Shown here piece by piece: positions 34,643 through 46,189 of a stretch of 64,000 nt of DNA. The stretch covers positions 3,410,001-3,474,000 of the forward strand of contig CM062383.1 of assembly GCA_031310005.1 (NCBI GenBank), read 5' to 3'. This stretch comes from Dactylellina haptotyla. Taxonomy: Eukaryota; Ascomycota; Orbiliomycetes; Orbiliales; Orbiliaceae. Positions within the stretch are counted from its first letter, which is position 1. Each line of letters starts with the position of its first letter. The position numbers were made by a program, and so were the translations under genes. Below the pieces are notes generated by a model. The model worked only from the letters and a program-made list of their open reading frames with translations, made no database searches and was not told where the DNA came from.

Positions 34643-35755
34643 ATGAAGGACACTAAAATATCACCGCCTCTTGCGCCGCTCGACACTGATACATACGACC
34701 ACCTTTCCGACATCTCCTCTACCTTCTCTCCTACCTCGAACATCGGCAGCGACACCTTCCTCAACGCTCCTTTGCCACCGACATTAAGCAACACTTTTTT
34801 ATTCCCTCGCCCGTCGTCCGAGATATCGATAGGCAGTACCTCGCCATCATCGGCGGGTCTAAACGAGAACGAGCCTATTCCGCATATAATAAATTGTCCT
34901 GAAAAAAAACCCGAATATGAATGGACAAGATATGATCGAAGCATATCGGACAGAAGTGCCAACATCCAACATGCCATGTTCGAAGCGCTCTCTGATACCT
35001 CTGCCTACGGGAATATTAAGCCGCGGTTACACCATTCCTATTTAAAGAACAAGTTACACCCACAACCTTGTATCTGTGACACGAATACAACAGAAACTTT
35101 TATATCCTTATTGGTCGACTTTTTACTCTCGCCTTCGACTATTCCGGATAAACCGACAGAAATTGTAGACCTCTTCTTGGGGAGTTGTTTTACTGCAACA
35201 TTACTCCGCTTGAATATCCACATTGTCTCAGCTGTGCTCGGTCTGCCTTCGGGAGTACTGTCTGCGCAGTTTCTGATATTTCTTGTAATATTTTGCGTAA
35301 CGTCGCTTCTCGCATGGTTTGCTAGCGCGGGAAGGGAGATGAGGAAAGGGTGGGCGGCCTGGTGTTTGGGTGTTTCGCTCAGGTTCATGGTGTTGACCGG
35401 TGGGATGGTAATAACGGGCGCGGTTGCATATGTATCTTTTTTGCTTGCGATCTCTGCATTCAAATCTGCCAGAGCATCTGAGCCCAGTGAGGTGGATGAT
35501 ATAACGATCACACTTCCGTCGGATATACAGCCACGGCATGTATTGGACATTGTTGCTAGGTTGCAAAGTCATTTGGTACAGCGAATTGGGGTTATAGAGA
35601 GGGATATGATTACTTTTGTGAATGGTAGCGATGAAAGACAGAGGAACGAGAAGATAACCCATGCTTTAGAGAAGATTTATGCAGGTATTTCGGCATTGGG
35701 TGAGGTTGATGCTGGAGTGTTAGTGGAAGTTCTGGGAGGGCTGTGGAGATCTTGA
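34643..35755 (+). CDS. three-helix membrane protein, unknown
   Basis: A single exon of 370 codons, begun at MKDTKISPPLAPLD; the frame is open further upstream but without an ATG. The first 150 residues are disordered and Ser/Pro/Thr-rich. Three hydrophobic segments follow: LGSCFTATLLRLNIHIVSAV, SAQFLIFLVIFCVTSLLAWF and MVLTGGMVITGAVAYVSFLL. After them comes a helical C-terminal part (VARLQSHLVQRIGVIERDMI, with KITHALEKIYAGISALGEVD). The family is not recognised. It faces ARP3 tail to tail with a 265-bp gap. Confidence 0.7.
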   Translation: MKDTKISPPLAPLDTDTYDHLSDISSTFSPTSNIGSDTFLNAPLPPTLSNTFLFPRPSSEISIGSTSPSSAGLNENEPIPHIINCPEKKPEYEWTRYDRSISDRSANIQHAMFEALSDTSAYGNIKPRLHHSYLKNKLHPQPCICDTNTTETFISLLVDFLLSPSTIPDKPTEIVDLFLGSCFTATLLRLNIHIVSAVLGLPSGVLSAQFLIFLVIFCVTSLLAWFASAGREMRKGWAAWCLGVSLRFMVLTGGMVITGAVAYVSFLLAISAFKSARASEPSEVDDITITLPSDIQPRHVLDIVARLQSHLVQRIGVIERDMITFVNGSDERQRNEKITHALEKIYAGISALGEVDAGVLVEVLGGLWRS

Positions 35756-36020
35756 ATACCTTTCGTTCAATGATCAAGTGCATATTAATTTTATGAATTT
35801 CATTGCAATCTTTACCATTTTGGATATTCAAGCTGTATAGTCTCATGAATTTTTTAGATTTTAAGTATTCATTCGCGCACTGATCGCACTCTACGAATCT
35901 GCGAAGGACCTTCAAAAACTTCTTTTATTTCGGACCAGTGAAGATATAAACAAGAATGCTACAGCAACTCTACAACCACAATGCCAACCCACCTCTAACC
36001 GTGTTGCTTCCTCAAGCTGT

Positions 36021-37739
36021 CTAAGAAGTGCCGCCGGGTCCACCGAGCAGAGCGAACCGTCTGACAATGCTGGGACCGATTTCGTCGTACTCTTGTTTTG
36101 TGTGGCAGTAGCTTCTAAACTCCGGTGTCTGACCCAACAAGCTGCCACCGAACCAAGGACCGTATCTCTGTCTCTTGTGTGTGATGACGGAGACTTCCAA
36201 ACCGCTAGACTTGACGCCTGCGCGTCGCTCTGAGATCTCAAGACGTTCTTGGACGAGATTGCGAATGTCACGTTGGAGACGACGGCCGAAGTCCTTGTAG
36301 AGTGTGGAACCGCCGGAGAGGACGATGTTCTACCGATGTCTCCCTATTAGCATTGAAACCTACAAGGAATAGTAAAAGAGTTTGGGAGGAAATACCTTGT
36401 AGAGTCCTTTTCGCACATCGATAGGCGAGCTTTGGATAACACCGTCGACAACTTCGGGCAATGGTGTCAAGAAATCACTGCTGTAAATTTCCGGGTTGAA
36501 GAAGATCTCTGGAGCCAAGAAACGTTCGTAACCAACATCCACACTGACTTTCCTTCCAGCGCCCTGGTCTACCATGTACTTCATGAACTTGTCGGGCTCG
36601 CGGTCGTACTTGCTGAACTCTTTGACGATATCTGGGCAGACGTAGCAGAATTCCTCCTTTATGCTCTCAGCGGTCTTTAACGAGCTGTCAGGTTCACCGC
36701 GATCTCGAAGGAGCGATTGGACGAAATAGGTGATATCACGACCGGCGATTGGGATGGATCGAATGGAGGAGCCGATGACGTATCCCTCTGCGACGGGGAT
36801 AACGTGGGTCACACCGTCACCGGAGTCGATGACGGTACCCGTCAAACTACGGTCTTGAACTTTAGACGATGTCCAGGAGGCGGCAAGGGCGAGGACGGCT
36901 TGGACGGCAATGTAGAGACCTGCGCAGTTGAAGGATTCGAACATAATTTCGGCGGTAGATTCACGGGATTCGGGGGGGTTCAGAGGCTATAATACGGCTC
37001 ATATTAGTAAAGGTGGTTGTTGAAGATGATCCCAGATATCGTGAGTAGATATATACCGGCTCGGTAAGGAGGAAGTAGTGGTCTTCTGGTTCGACGCGGA
37101 GATATTTAAAGATGGAGGATTGCCAGAAGCGTTCCATGTGGTCCTGCCGGTTCCGTTAGTCCCATATCCGACAGATTATCCTAAAAAACAGTATTCCAAA
37201 AGTACCCAGTTCTCGATTTGTCCATGTCTTATCGGATAGTCAATGCCGTATCCTGATCCCCATATCTATGTCAGATTGGCTATCCGTGTCAAATACATAT
37301 ATCATTGGGAGCTATACCAGGTCCCTTCGCGGCATTCAACGCCTCATCACCAATAAAGAAATCGAGATCCTCTGTTCCACGCTTTCCGGATAAGTGGCCA
37401 CCGGGACCAGCTCCACCGGTGAGGAAGCTTGGCTTCTGTGCGACGGCAGGCCTTCCACTGCCGCTTCCGCCTCCACCGGCGGGACCTTTGGTAGCTATAG
37501 CGGTGGGGAAGACGAAGGACGGAGCGTCATTGCCAGCGAAACCTAGTGGGAAGAGTCAGTACCGGACCGTCGCGGGATGACCACTGTAGTTTTGACGGAC
37601 CTAATTTCGAGTAACCCGTTCCGCTGTGATTTTTGTTAGCTACAAGCGGCCCAGAGACACCGGGGTGGTGGTGGTGGGTGGATGGAGGGGTAAAGCCTCA
37701 CTTGTCCATGACAACGGCGGGAGTCTGAGAGGTCGACAT
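36021..37739 (-). CDS. ARP3: actin-related protein 3 (ARP3)
   Basis: Seven exons join to about 440 residues. Arp3 with Arp2 forms the core of the Arp2/3 complex that nucleates branched actin at endocytic patches. The start [20 protein letters not shown] and [18 protein letters not shown] give the actin phosphate-1 loop. A Gly-rich insert ([18 protein letters not shown] and [16 protein letters not shown]) precedes [11 protein letters not shown]. Then follow [36 protein letters not shown], and [20 protein letters not shown] (phosphate-2). Further on are [32 protein letters not shown] and [20 protein letters not shown]. Six introns are near the 5' half plus one late. The usual AVWFGGS is GPWFGGS here, a small change in a conserved strand. 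Confidence 0.94.
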
Positions 37740-38679
37740 GGCTAGTCGATCAGAAGCCCCGTGCTTCTACCGGATTATACTGTCGAGCTTATCGAGAGAG
37801 GGGCCTTGAAGCCGTGCGGATGGCAAGGTGATGTCGTATGGGAGTGGAGATACCAGGTTGGCTGTGGATGTTGGGGTACACGCAAGTTGTAAAGCTGCCC
37901 ACTTAGCCCGAACGTCAGCAGAGGCAGCAGCTACGTTGACTGGGCCGGCCGCCGTTTGTTAGCTCGCCGCCCGATGGGGAACGCCAAGACCTCGCTCGTG
38001 CTACTTCCACCCACCGCCAGAGCAAAACCTCGAGGAGAACACCCCTGCCATCTCCGCCGCATAGCTGGATATCGCGTCCGCAGTGGGTATTCCGAGTTAT
38101 ACGTATCCATTGGATGCTGGGACGATAGTAACCGGCGGCTTGGAGTGCCGTTGGCCGGAGAGGCACCTTGGTATCTTGGATCCCAATCTTGTTGTATTTT
38201 GCTACTCAACACGCAGTTTTGGCGATATTTGATTCACCATTGTATTGGAATCAGGCCCAGGCTTTGCTGTGGGCTCTTTTCTTGCTACGTTTGGAACCAC
38301 GCTCTCTCCTTTCCTGTCTTCCATATTCTCCTCCCATCTAGTTTACTCTACTTGTTCTCAGCTACATTTTACTCTCGACTGATCAGTGCCTCTATTGATC
38401 GATTTACTGGGGATCCAGGTGAGGATCCTCCCACAAGAGCCTTTGGTTTATATTTTTATATTTACACATGGCCGGCGCCGGTTCCAACAATAACATCTAA
38501 TATCTACTCTCAGGAAGGTAGCTTCCCTAGTTGGATAGAAATCTTGGGGCTCATTCCTGCAATCTCTTTCTCTCACGACTCTAATTCTACAAGCTTCCAA
38601 GGCCTCAATCTCGTTCTCAGCTCTTTTCTATCCTTCGGGTTCCATTCTTTATAAATAGAAATTCTCCATCCTTTTTGCA
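37740..38679. other. divergent promoter region of ARP3 and taspase gene
   Basis: 940 bp. A 232-codon plus-strand frame at 37956-38654 lacks an ATG, has mixed composition and ends in pyrimidine-rich promoter sequence, so I do not call a gene. Confidence 0.5.
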
Positions 38680-40593
38680 ATGTCTCCTGGGGCAGGCACA
38701 AACGAGGTTGGGGATCAAAGCCAGTACACCACGATCAGACACTACACGTCAGGATACGACCATCCAGACTATGCCTGCATTTATGTGCACGCCGGGGCAG
38801 GGTATCATTCCACGGAGAATGAACAAAAGCATCTGAGAGCTTGCCGAAAGTAGGTATATGGGCCTCCAATGTTACTTTACATATCGTACAAGCAGTAAGT
38901 TGATATTTTTTGTCACTCTAGTGCCTGCCAAGCCGCAATGGCCATTTTGAAGACAGGAGGTACCTCTGTCGATGCTGTTGAAATGGCCATTAGAGTTCTC
39001 GAAGATGATCCAGTCACAAACGCTGGATATGGCAGCAATCTCAACTTTGATGGGGTCGTCGAAACCGACGCTTCTATTATGGACAGCTTCGGACGAACCG
39101 GCGCCATCGGTGCAACTCCCAGTACGTATCCAACTGCTTCCCTCAAATATATCCACTAGTCTAATAGATCTTGTTCAATAGAAATTCAAAACCCTATCTC
39201 CCTTGCCCGTCTCGTTCTTGAGCGTTCATCCCAGCCATTGACGCTTAAGCGAGTTCCGCCCAATTTTGTTGTCGGAGAAGGGGCAGCAGACTACGCTCGT
39301 GAACATAACTTTCCCGTTACTCCCAATGACTCTCTCGTCGCCCACCCAGCTCGTATCCGATTTGCGAAATGGCAGAGGGAGATTGAATATCAAGAGATAA
39401 TGAAACAAAAAGGTAAACTTGACAACGCTCAATCTGTACAGTTACCCATGGTGGGAGCCAGCGGCCGCCCTATACAGGAAGCGGGTTCTGCTTTGCTCCC
39501 TGATTCAAGTCTTCCCGCCACTCCTGAGTTGATGGAAGAAAAGGTCGATCTGGTCACCGATACAGTTGGTGCTATATCAATTGACAGGTATGGAAATATG
39601 GCTGCCGGCTCGTCCAGCGGTGGTATTGGTATGAAGCAGCCTGGGCGAGTTGGTCCCGCGGCCTTAATCGGCGTCGGGACTTTTGTGAAGGATGTGGGAG
39701 ATCGACAAGTTGCTACAGTTGTTAGTGGAACAGGCGAACACATGCTTCACACTTTGATTTCGTCAACCGCAGTGCAAAGACTGTTCTTTTCTGATGACGA
39801 GCTCGATTCTATGAAGGCTATTATCAACGAAGATTTCATGGGTAGGACGAGAATCACGAATATCTCCGATAAGAGAATTTATATTAAACTGTGTGGTGTG
39901 ACTAGGTTCCCAAGGTTTTAGCAAAGCCAATATCTGGGGAGAACCAGCTATCGGTGTCATGTCAGTGAAAGCAGAGAACGTCGGACACGACAAACGACTG
40001 ATCAGCTTCATATTTGGGCACAACACTGATTCATTCGTACGTAATCCCATGTTCATTCCCTCAATCAAGCAGTTTTAACCAGCTACATAGGCACTCGCTT
40101 CGATGACCAGCAATGATACCGCACCTAAAACTATCATGTCTCGTGTATCCCGAGAACCAAAGTTGGCCGTCGGCGGCTCCTCCCGCCTTATTCAGATGCA
40201 ACTTAAACCTCCACCGAATATGTCTGAAGGCTCAAAATTAACGAAAAAGGAGAAGGAAAAGATGAAACGTATTCATAAGCAGGACAAGAAAGCGCCCATC
40301 ACGATAACGGTCCCCAAGATGGTCAAAAAACGCAATTCATCTCTAACAAGCGCGTTGGAAAGCCTGCGCATTGATGGACGAGGAGACGATAAGGATCAAA
40401 ATTCTGTCCCACAAAATAGTGCAACAACCCCACAAAAGCCTGTTGATTCTGGTAAGTGATCAGCAAGTAGCAGGAGAGTGATCAATCCATTCGCATTTAT
40501 GACATTGACTTACTTGTTTTCAAAGACTCAGATGTGGACCAAGATCTCCGAGGATGTTGGTCTCCCAAAGCTCCTACTCCTGGGCCGTGTTAG
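38680..40593 (+). CDS. taspase-like threonine aspartase (Ntn hydrolase)
   Basis: Six exons join to 529 residues. The protein belongs to the asparaginase-2 family and is closest in layout to taspase 1, an autocleaving threonine protease. Seen are YVHAGAGYHS, ACQAAMAILKTGGTSVDAVE, VTNAGYGSNLNFDGVVETDA and PISLARLVLERSSQPLTLKR. The processing site is DTVGAISIDRYGNMAAGSSS; Thr251 would be the new N-terminal nucleophile after cleavage between Asp and Thr. GGIGMKQPGRVGPAALIGVG follows as the family oxyanion region. The C-terminus is a Lys-rich tail (KLTKKEKEKMKRIHKQDKK) resembling neither taspase nor asparaginase, perhaps a nuclear signal. Substrates are unknown. Confidence 0.88.
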
Positions 40594-41653
40594 CCACCAT
40601 GCATATAATTCTCGTCTTTTACATGCACCACTAAACATTCCTTCGTAACCCCCACGGGGACCTGGACACACCACGATCTCCGGAACACAATCAAAGTTTA
40701 TTCGTGGCACACTTTCTCTCTTCCTCTTTCTTCGAAGCCTATAAGACTCTAATTCCCCCGCTCTTGCGTCTGCCTTCTTTTCGGTTGTGTTACTCCTACC
40801 AAATCGTTATCGTTGCCAGATAACGCCAATGTTTATTTTCTAGGAAAAGAAACTTTAGGTTAGTCTAACTTTTGGATGGTTTGTATAACCTGAAGTCCTC
40901 TATGCCTTTTCTTTGTCTTTCTTTTGTTCTCGTTTGGTTTCCGGAATCAAATCTAGATATGGCGAGTCAGACCATTGCTACGGAGTTCCTGTTTTCATTT
41001 ACCACCGCCCTTCCCTTTCGAAACCCCATAAACATCCCACTAGCGATTCCAGTCAGATCAAAGTGTGGATTTTTCGTGACACAATTATTGGTACTTTTTT
41101 CTCGAACTTTAAGCATCCTAACAATAGTAAAACTATCTTGGTTTTCTAGATTTCAATCCATGTTCATCAGATGCATATTATTGGCGTTATATACAATAAT
41201 TACATGGCTTTCTTTCTTCAAGTTTTGAAATTTTGGCATCTGATTTTGTTTTCGTTTTGTTGACAGCGACTTTGATGCTCCCTTCAACTTGTTTTTAAGA
41301 TCTGCCATAATTGGTGTAACTGTCTTACGAGCTCGTGCCGCTTCTGCATGCTCTCCAGCCGGATTCGAATCCTGTTCGTAAAATCCCTAGTGCAACTTGC
41401 CATCAATTACACGTTCACACTTCCTTCGATGCGTACGACATTATATTGCATCCGGATTAAGAAAAATGCAATACGTGATACTAGAAAGCAGCCCTCCTCG
41501 CACATATACACACCATAATGGCAAGTGAGTATTGTTGGAATAATGGCTGCCATATAAATCTGGGTAGTTTCCACAGTTTCCTCAAATCTTGCACATTGAA
41601 CATTTGCAGTTATATTCTGGCATTTACTGACAAAAGACTTCAAATATATCAAC
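40594..41653. other. intergenic region
   Basis: 1.06 kb on the promoter side of the decarboxylase gene. Short hydrophobic frames at 40872-41228 are T-rich DNA translated by chance. A GGATTCGAATCC palindrome at about 41361 resembles a T-loop but has no tRNA around it. Confidence 0.45.
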
Positions 41654-43039
41654 ATGTACTATAAAAACGGCACTAAAACAGTCCACCGGGTTACTCAATC
41701 CCTCATCAACCTGGTGGGCGCCAACTCCTGGGAACACCGCTTCACAAAGGCCGTTCTATCGGCTAAAGAATGCGGTTGCAGCGAGCTCGCCCATTTAAAC
41801 ACACTAGAGGACTTCTACGATTACCTCGACGATTTCCTCCACTGGGTCCCCAGCGAGGACAAAACAGGCTACAAGGTATATCAAGAACTCTGCGCCTACC
41901 ACCATGTTCTCGCACAACCCACCGTCGTCGGCCTCCAAAGTACCATCTACCCGGGCTGCGAGACCCGAGAGGAACTCTCCGAGTTAAGCCAGTGGATGGT
42001 CATGTTCTCCAATTCCATCGGCATGTGGCTTGACGAGAAACCAGACAAATCGCTTACAAAGGAGACCTTTGAGACCTTCCTCAAAACTCCACATACCTAC
42101 CCTGACGGACGTCCTGGGTACCGCGTCAACGAGTACAAGTTACCTGGAGACGGAACGGGTAACTGGTGGGATTACTCGTTCAACGATTTCTTCACCCGCG
42201 AGTTTGTCGATATCGACAAGCAGCGACCGGTGGGACACCCCGAGGATCCACTCGTGATCTGTAACGGAGCAGATAGCTCCTTCGATGGCGCCTGGCCGAT
42301 CGAAGAGGATGCCACCGTCGCGTTTAATTACCATAACGCCCAGCAAGTTGAAATTAAAAGCCTCCCGTATAACATCAGCCAGTTGCTCGATGGGAGCGAG
42401 TATTCTAAGAAATTCGCAGGCGGGACGTTCATGCACGCCTTCTTGGGACCGGCGGACTATCATCGCCAGCATGCGCCGGTTAGCGGGGTGGTACTCGAGG
42501 CGAAGGTGGTCCCCGGGAACGTGTATTTGGAGGTTTATGTCAAGCAGGAGCCAGGGAAAGCGCCGAGCTTGGCGCCGCGACGGCCGTTGAATCCTATCAA
42601 ACGGCGAAGACCGGCAAGGCACGAACATAAGGGGAAAAAAGGGGTCCCTGCGGGCGCGGATGGCGATGACGATATGGTTGATCTCGATGCGCCGGATTAC
42701 CCTGGGTACCAGTTCTCACAGGCTCGCGGGATGATTGTCATCAAGAGCGATACTATTGGACTTGTGGCATTCTTGCCCATTGGTATGAGCCATGTTAGCA
42801 GTGTGGTTATCAGGGATGAGATTAAGCCTGGGTATAAAGTTACGAAAGGTGAAGAGTTGAGTATGTTTATGTTTGGGGGCAGCGATTATATCATGTGTTT
42901 CCAGAAGGGGGTCAAGTTGGATTTCGAGAAGTTCGGCATCGAGAAGAATAAGTGGTGCGCTGCCCGGTGCGGATATATCCAGGCTACAGTGACGGAAGAT
43001 TTCAAAACGTTGGAACAGTACCAACCATATTGGGGATAA
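41654..43039 (+). CDS. phosphatidylserine decarboxylase-like pyruvoyl enzyme
   Basis: A single-exon protein of 461 residues. The N-terminal part (DFYDYLDDFLHWVPSEDKTG, ELCAYHHVLAQPTVVGLQ) is the extra domain found in fungal PSD-related decarboxylases. The catalytic half follows with YSFNDFFTREF, CNGADSSFDGAWPIEED, GGTFMHAFLGPADYHRQHAP and GMIVIKSDTIGLVAFLPIGM. Proteins of this group cut themselves at a Gly-Ser bond to make a pyruvoyl cofactor. Here the motif is FGGSDY at Gly409-Ser410, in place of LGST. The same N-terminal domain occurs in PsiD, the tryptophan decarboxylase of psilocybin synthesis, so the substrate may be an amino acid rather than phosphatidylserine. There is no mitochondrial presequence and no TM segment, consistent with a soluble enzyme. 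Confidence 0.85.
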   Translation: MYYKNGTKTVHRVTQSLINLVGANSWEHRFTKAVLSAKECGCSELAHLNTLEDFYDYLDDFLHWVPSEDKTGYKVYQELCAYHHVLAQPTVVGLQSTIYPGCETREELSELSQWMVMFSNSIGMWLDEKPDKSLTKETFETFLKTPHTYPDGRPGYRVNEYKLPGDGTGNWWDYSFNDFFTREFVDIDKQRPVGHPEDPLVICNGADSSFDGAWPIEEDATVAFNYHNAQQVEIKSLPYNISQLLDGSEYSKKFAGGTFMHAFLGPADYHRQHAPVSGVVLEAKVVPGNVYLEVYVKQEPGKAPSLAPRRPLNPIKRRRPARHEHKGKKGVPAGADGDDDMVDLDAPDYPGYQFSQARGMIVIKSDTIGLVAFLPIGMSHVSSVVIRDEIKPGYKVTKGEELSMFMFGGSDYIMCFQKGVKLDFEKFGIEKNKWCAARCGYIQATVTEDFKTLEQYQPYWG

Positions 43040-43282
43040 GTCATTCTTTATATGCGATGCATGTTGCTGATTTATTTGAAATCTTTTAATCTTTAACATA
43101 CGTTGTTATTGCTTTGTTTGCTCAGAATGAGGATGAACTTCTGCTTGTGTTTTCTATCACGAAACCTGATATTCTAGCTTCAAGTCTAATAAAGAACAGG
43201 AATGACTAAGAGAAATACTTTTTTAGTTGTAGTCTGGGTATCAATCTATCCGATAAGTAAAATTTCAAATCTTTGAGAGCAT

Positions 43283-44535
43283 TTAGCCTTCAGTTGGCGC
43301 AGGGCTATCAGCAGCACTTGCAACACCACTCTCGGGCAAGGAATCGGTGACCTTCTTCTTTTTCTTCTTCTTCGGAAGGGCCACAACTGGCTTTCCGATA
43401 TTCTCCAACATTGTGACATCTAATTTTGTATCACAAGTGCTGCAGACCGCTCCGTCTGGTGGTTCACAGAATACTAGAAATAATTAGCAAATTTCATGAG
43501 TCGTAGGCAAATAGGAGATGAAGACATACTGCTCAGACATATCGAGCACACAAAGCCAATATCCAAAACCTTCTTATGGCAGAAGCATGCGGCTCGAAAG
43601 TCTACATCAACCCTTGTGGGTAGAATTAAGCTACTACGTGCGAGGTGATCAGGGAGAAACCCCATCATGAGGTACTGCAGCAGGCCCTTGGGGTGTTCCG
43701 GTTCCATATATACACCTCCAGTAGCATCAGCAGCTTGCTGGAGGAATACTGTGGACTCGCGAAGCTTGCAGACATCGATGGGTACACTCTATTGACCATA
43801 TTAGCATCAACAGGAGGTATAGAGACATTAAACCGGTGTAAATAGGTATCCACGTACTAGCTTCTGTGCAGCAAAGACACCATTCATGACTGAAATATAC
43901 TGATTCGCAGGATCGGGTGTGACGCTGACGATCAATATCTTAGCATGCATAGTTCTGCCAGTGTCATCCACCTTCCCGCCTGCAGAGTTGACTTTTGATT
44001 TCTCATCTCCGGGCACGCCGCTCGATCTGCCACCTGTCCCACCAAAGCATATGCGGTTGATATATGTTAACGCCAGCCCTAGAGCACCCGACAGCGCTGA
44101 GCCATTTGGAAGTGCATCCACGGTTTCGGCGGTTGTAGATTTTATAAGACGGCGATAGGAAGCCCTGACTTCGTCTTCGAAAAGCCGGAAGACGCGGTAC
44201 TTGCTCGCATTCCGTTGGCTGGTCTCTTTCTGCTGCTCCGGTGTCATATTCGCCTCATCGGGGTCGGCCGTGTCGCTGCCCGGCGGCACCGGGGAGAGGA
44301 AATGTGCGCCATCTATATGGTTCGCGATCACGGCCGCACGGTTTGCTTGAGAGAACGCGAGGTGGGCGTTGGCGAAGATAAGAATCTGGGAGAGCGCATC
44401 CGGGAAGCTCAGGCCGGAGGACTGCTTGAGAAGCTGCCAAGCGATAGGATTTGTATCGATGATGATAACTTGGAGAGTGGCGAGGTCGGCGGCTTGCTTG
44501 AAGTTATAGTGCTCGGTTCCGTCGACCTTGTCCAT
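43283..44535 (-). CDS. TFB4: TFIIH subunit TFB4 (p34)
   Basis: Three exons (44535-43858, 43788-43530, 43473-43283) give 375 residues. Tfb4 is the p34 subunit of the TFIIH core in transcription and nucleotide excision repair and pairs with p44/Ssl1. A vWA-like domain comes first: LQVIIIDTNPIAWQLLKQSS, ILIFANAHLAFSQANRAAVI, SGALGLALTYINRICF and MHAKILIVSVTPDPANQYIS. A C4 zinc ribbon ends it: CFCHKKVLDIGFVCSICLSI followed by FCEPPDGAVCSTCDTKL, with one Cys pair split by the last intron. The tail has a poly-Lys run (KPVVALPKKKKKKKVTDS). The GSALSGALG block matches the p34 family. Confidence 0.93.
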
Positions 44536-45034
44536 GGTGGATATGTCACGATATTGTCATTGTCGAGAGACAGAACGAGGGGCAGCTGGTTCTCTCGAAC
44601 AAATGCGGGAAGACGTGTCGGTGGGGCGGCAAGCTTTCCGGCGGCCGGTCGCGTGCGTTTGGCCGACGTTGGTTTCCTGTGCGACCAACGGATACCACAC
44701 ACAACGCAGTCAGTATTCCTCCCAGTCCGTGAGGAAGATTCAAAAAAATAGTCTCGTTGCCACTCATATTTCATAGATAGCAACAATTTCATACTAGCAC
44801 CAGGTATTTATATCTTCATATGCATTTTTATAGCACGATGCTTAGTTTGTAAATTCCAATTTCTGGCCAAGGCGCGTAGGGTGTTCTCCCTTAATTTTTG
44901 CTTGCTATACTTATTAAGCAAAGAGGTTACTCACGGGTAGCCTCCTAGTTTATTGATTTATATCATTGAATCCTTCGTCAGCAAAAGAATAATCTATCCC
45001 AGCTTCCCTAGTATCCCCAGTTAGCCCGTTACCG
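44536..45034. other. intergenic region
   Basis: 500 bp holding the TFB4 promoter and the 3' flank of the next gene. Short frames are antisense to this and lack support. Confidence 0.45.
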
Positions 45035-46189
45035 TTACATTGTTTGCACATGGGGTAATTTGTGTTGTGTTGTTTGCTGTGTTGTTCGCTCCTGCTTGAT
45101 CTCGACGACAATGGAATCATAGAGGACCTTGGGATCTTCCAGCATGTCGACCTTGACCCGATCCTTCCATCTGTCCCAGACCACAGTCTTTGGTAGGATG
45201 TCGACCTTGTCAATCCAGCTCTGGTCTAGATCTTTGAAGTGGCGAACTAGATACCCATAAACTTGGGTCCGATTACCAACAGGAACTTTAGCTGCATTAC
45301 CAGCATCTGGTTCCAGTTCGTCCAAGCAAGATTTGGCATTCAAGTGAAGGCCGAGAAAGACGTTGATTTGACCGAGGATGTTCAGGAGAACGAAAGCGAG
45401 CTGGTCGGTTGTCGACCCATTCGGGACAGTAGTGAAAACTAATAAAAGTACCAGCAAAGTACCGATCTTTGTGAAGATTTGCAAATACCTATTAGGAATT
45501 TGTGATGTATCTCCGTCGTTGTAGTCCAGCCGATTCGATGTCCAGAGCTTGATAGCTTGTCGGGTCCCTCCAATAACGAGTCCAGAGTTCCGTTTTCCAA
45601 GGAAGACGACACTGTCTCGTTCTTCCAAATCTCTAGCGTTGCCTTTCTTTCTCTCCTTCTTCTCGGCCTCCTTAATCATAGCGAATTCCATTACTCGAAC
45701 TATAACTGACCAACCGATAAGAGCCGCAATATTGGTAATCCCAACCCATGTCCCTGGCGGCAAAGCCCCAAAGGGAGCCAAGCGCCAGAAGACCATCAAT
45801 GCTCCAAAACAAAACCAAGTAAATACCAACCAGAGTGGAAGGAAATATTTATATTTGGAATAATGGACATGGCTGCTAGCTTTGTTATTATCTCTGATTA
45901 GGAATGCGGCATATTTTCCGTCGTCAAGAAGCCTAAGATGTCTAATAGTGTTATCTAGCTTCATATTTCTGAGAGGCGCCACCTTGCATCCATAAGGAGA
46001 AAAGTAGCTTAGACGACTAAAGTCAGAAATGCCGTCATAAGTTTTCAGATAACTCTGGATTCCTGCCACCGGCGCTGCCACCAGTGTCTCGAGAATGGTG
46101 AGCCTCGACGATCGAAATCTACTCTCCTCTGCCTCGCCGATGAGGATCATAAGAGAGGAGACGTCGAATGCCCAATCGATGGGAGACAT
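45035..46189 (-). CDS. four-helix membrane protein of a fungal-specific family
   Basis: A single-exon protein of 384 residues. A soluble N-terminal third (MSPIDWAFDVSSLMILIGEA, with LVAAPVAGIQSYLKTYDGIS) precedes four hydrophobic helices: FLPLWLVFTWFCFGALMVFW, WVGITNIAALIGWSVIVRVM, IFTKIGTLLVLLLVFTTVPN and AFVLLNILGQINVFLGLHLN. Between the pairs is a charged loop rich in Glu/Lys (KEAEKKERKKGNARDLEERD). The C-terminal 70 residues are polar and end Gln/Thr-rich. I recognise the general look of an uncharacterised ascomycete family but cannot name it. It is divergent from the HET-domain gene with only 192 bp between start codons. Confidence 0.8.
   Translation of the reverse strand: MSPIDWAFDVSSLMILIGEAEESRFRSSRLTILETLVAAPVAGIQSYLKTYDGISDFSRLSYFSPYGCKVAPLRNMKLDNTIRHLRLLDDGKYAAFLIRDNNKASSHVHYSKYKYFLPLWLVFTWFCFGALMVFWRLAPFGALPPGTWVGITNIAALIGWSVIVRVMEFAMIKEAEKKERKKGNARDLEERDSVVFLGKRNSGLVIGGTRQAIKLWTSNRLDYNDGDTSQIPNRYLQIFTKIGTLLVLLLVFTTVPNGSTTDQLAFVLLNILGQINVFLGLHLNAKSCLDELEPDAGNAAKVPVGNRTQVYGYLVRHFKDLDQSWIDKVDILPKTVVWDRWKDRVKVDMLEDPKVLYDSIVVEIKQERTTQQTTQHKLPHVQTM

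Noticed and set aside
37956-38654. 232-codon plus-strand frame
   Set aside because: It has no ATG start and codes for mixed Ser/Pro/Leu sequence lying in a divergent promoter region with pyrimidine tracts.
41355-41380. GGATTCGAATCC palindrome resembling a tRNA T-arm
   Set aside because: No anticodon arm or acceptor stem is present at the right distance.
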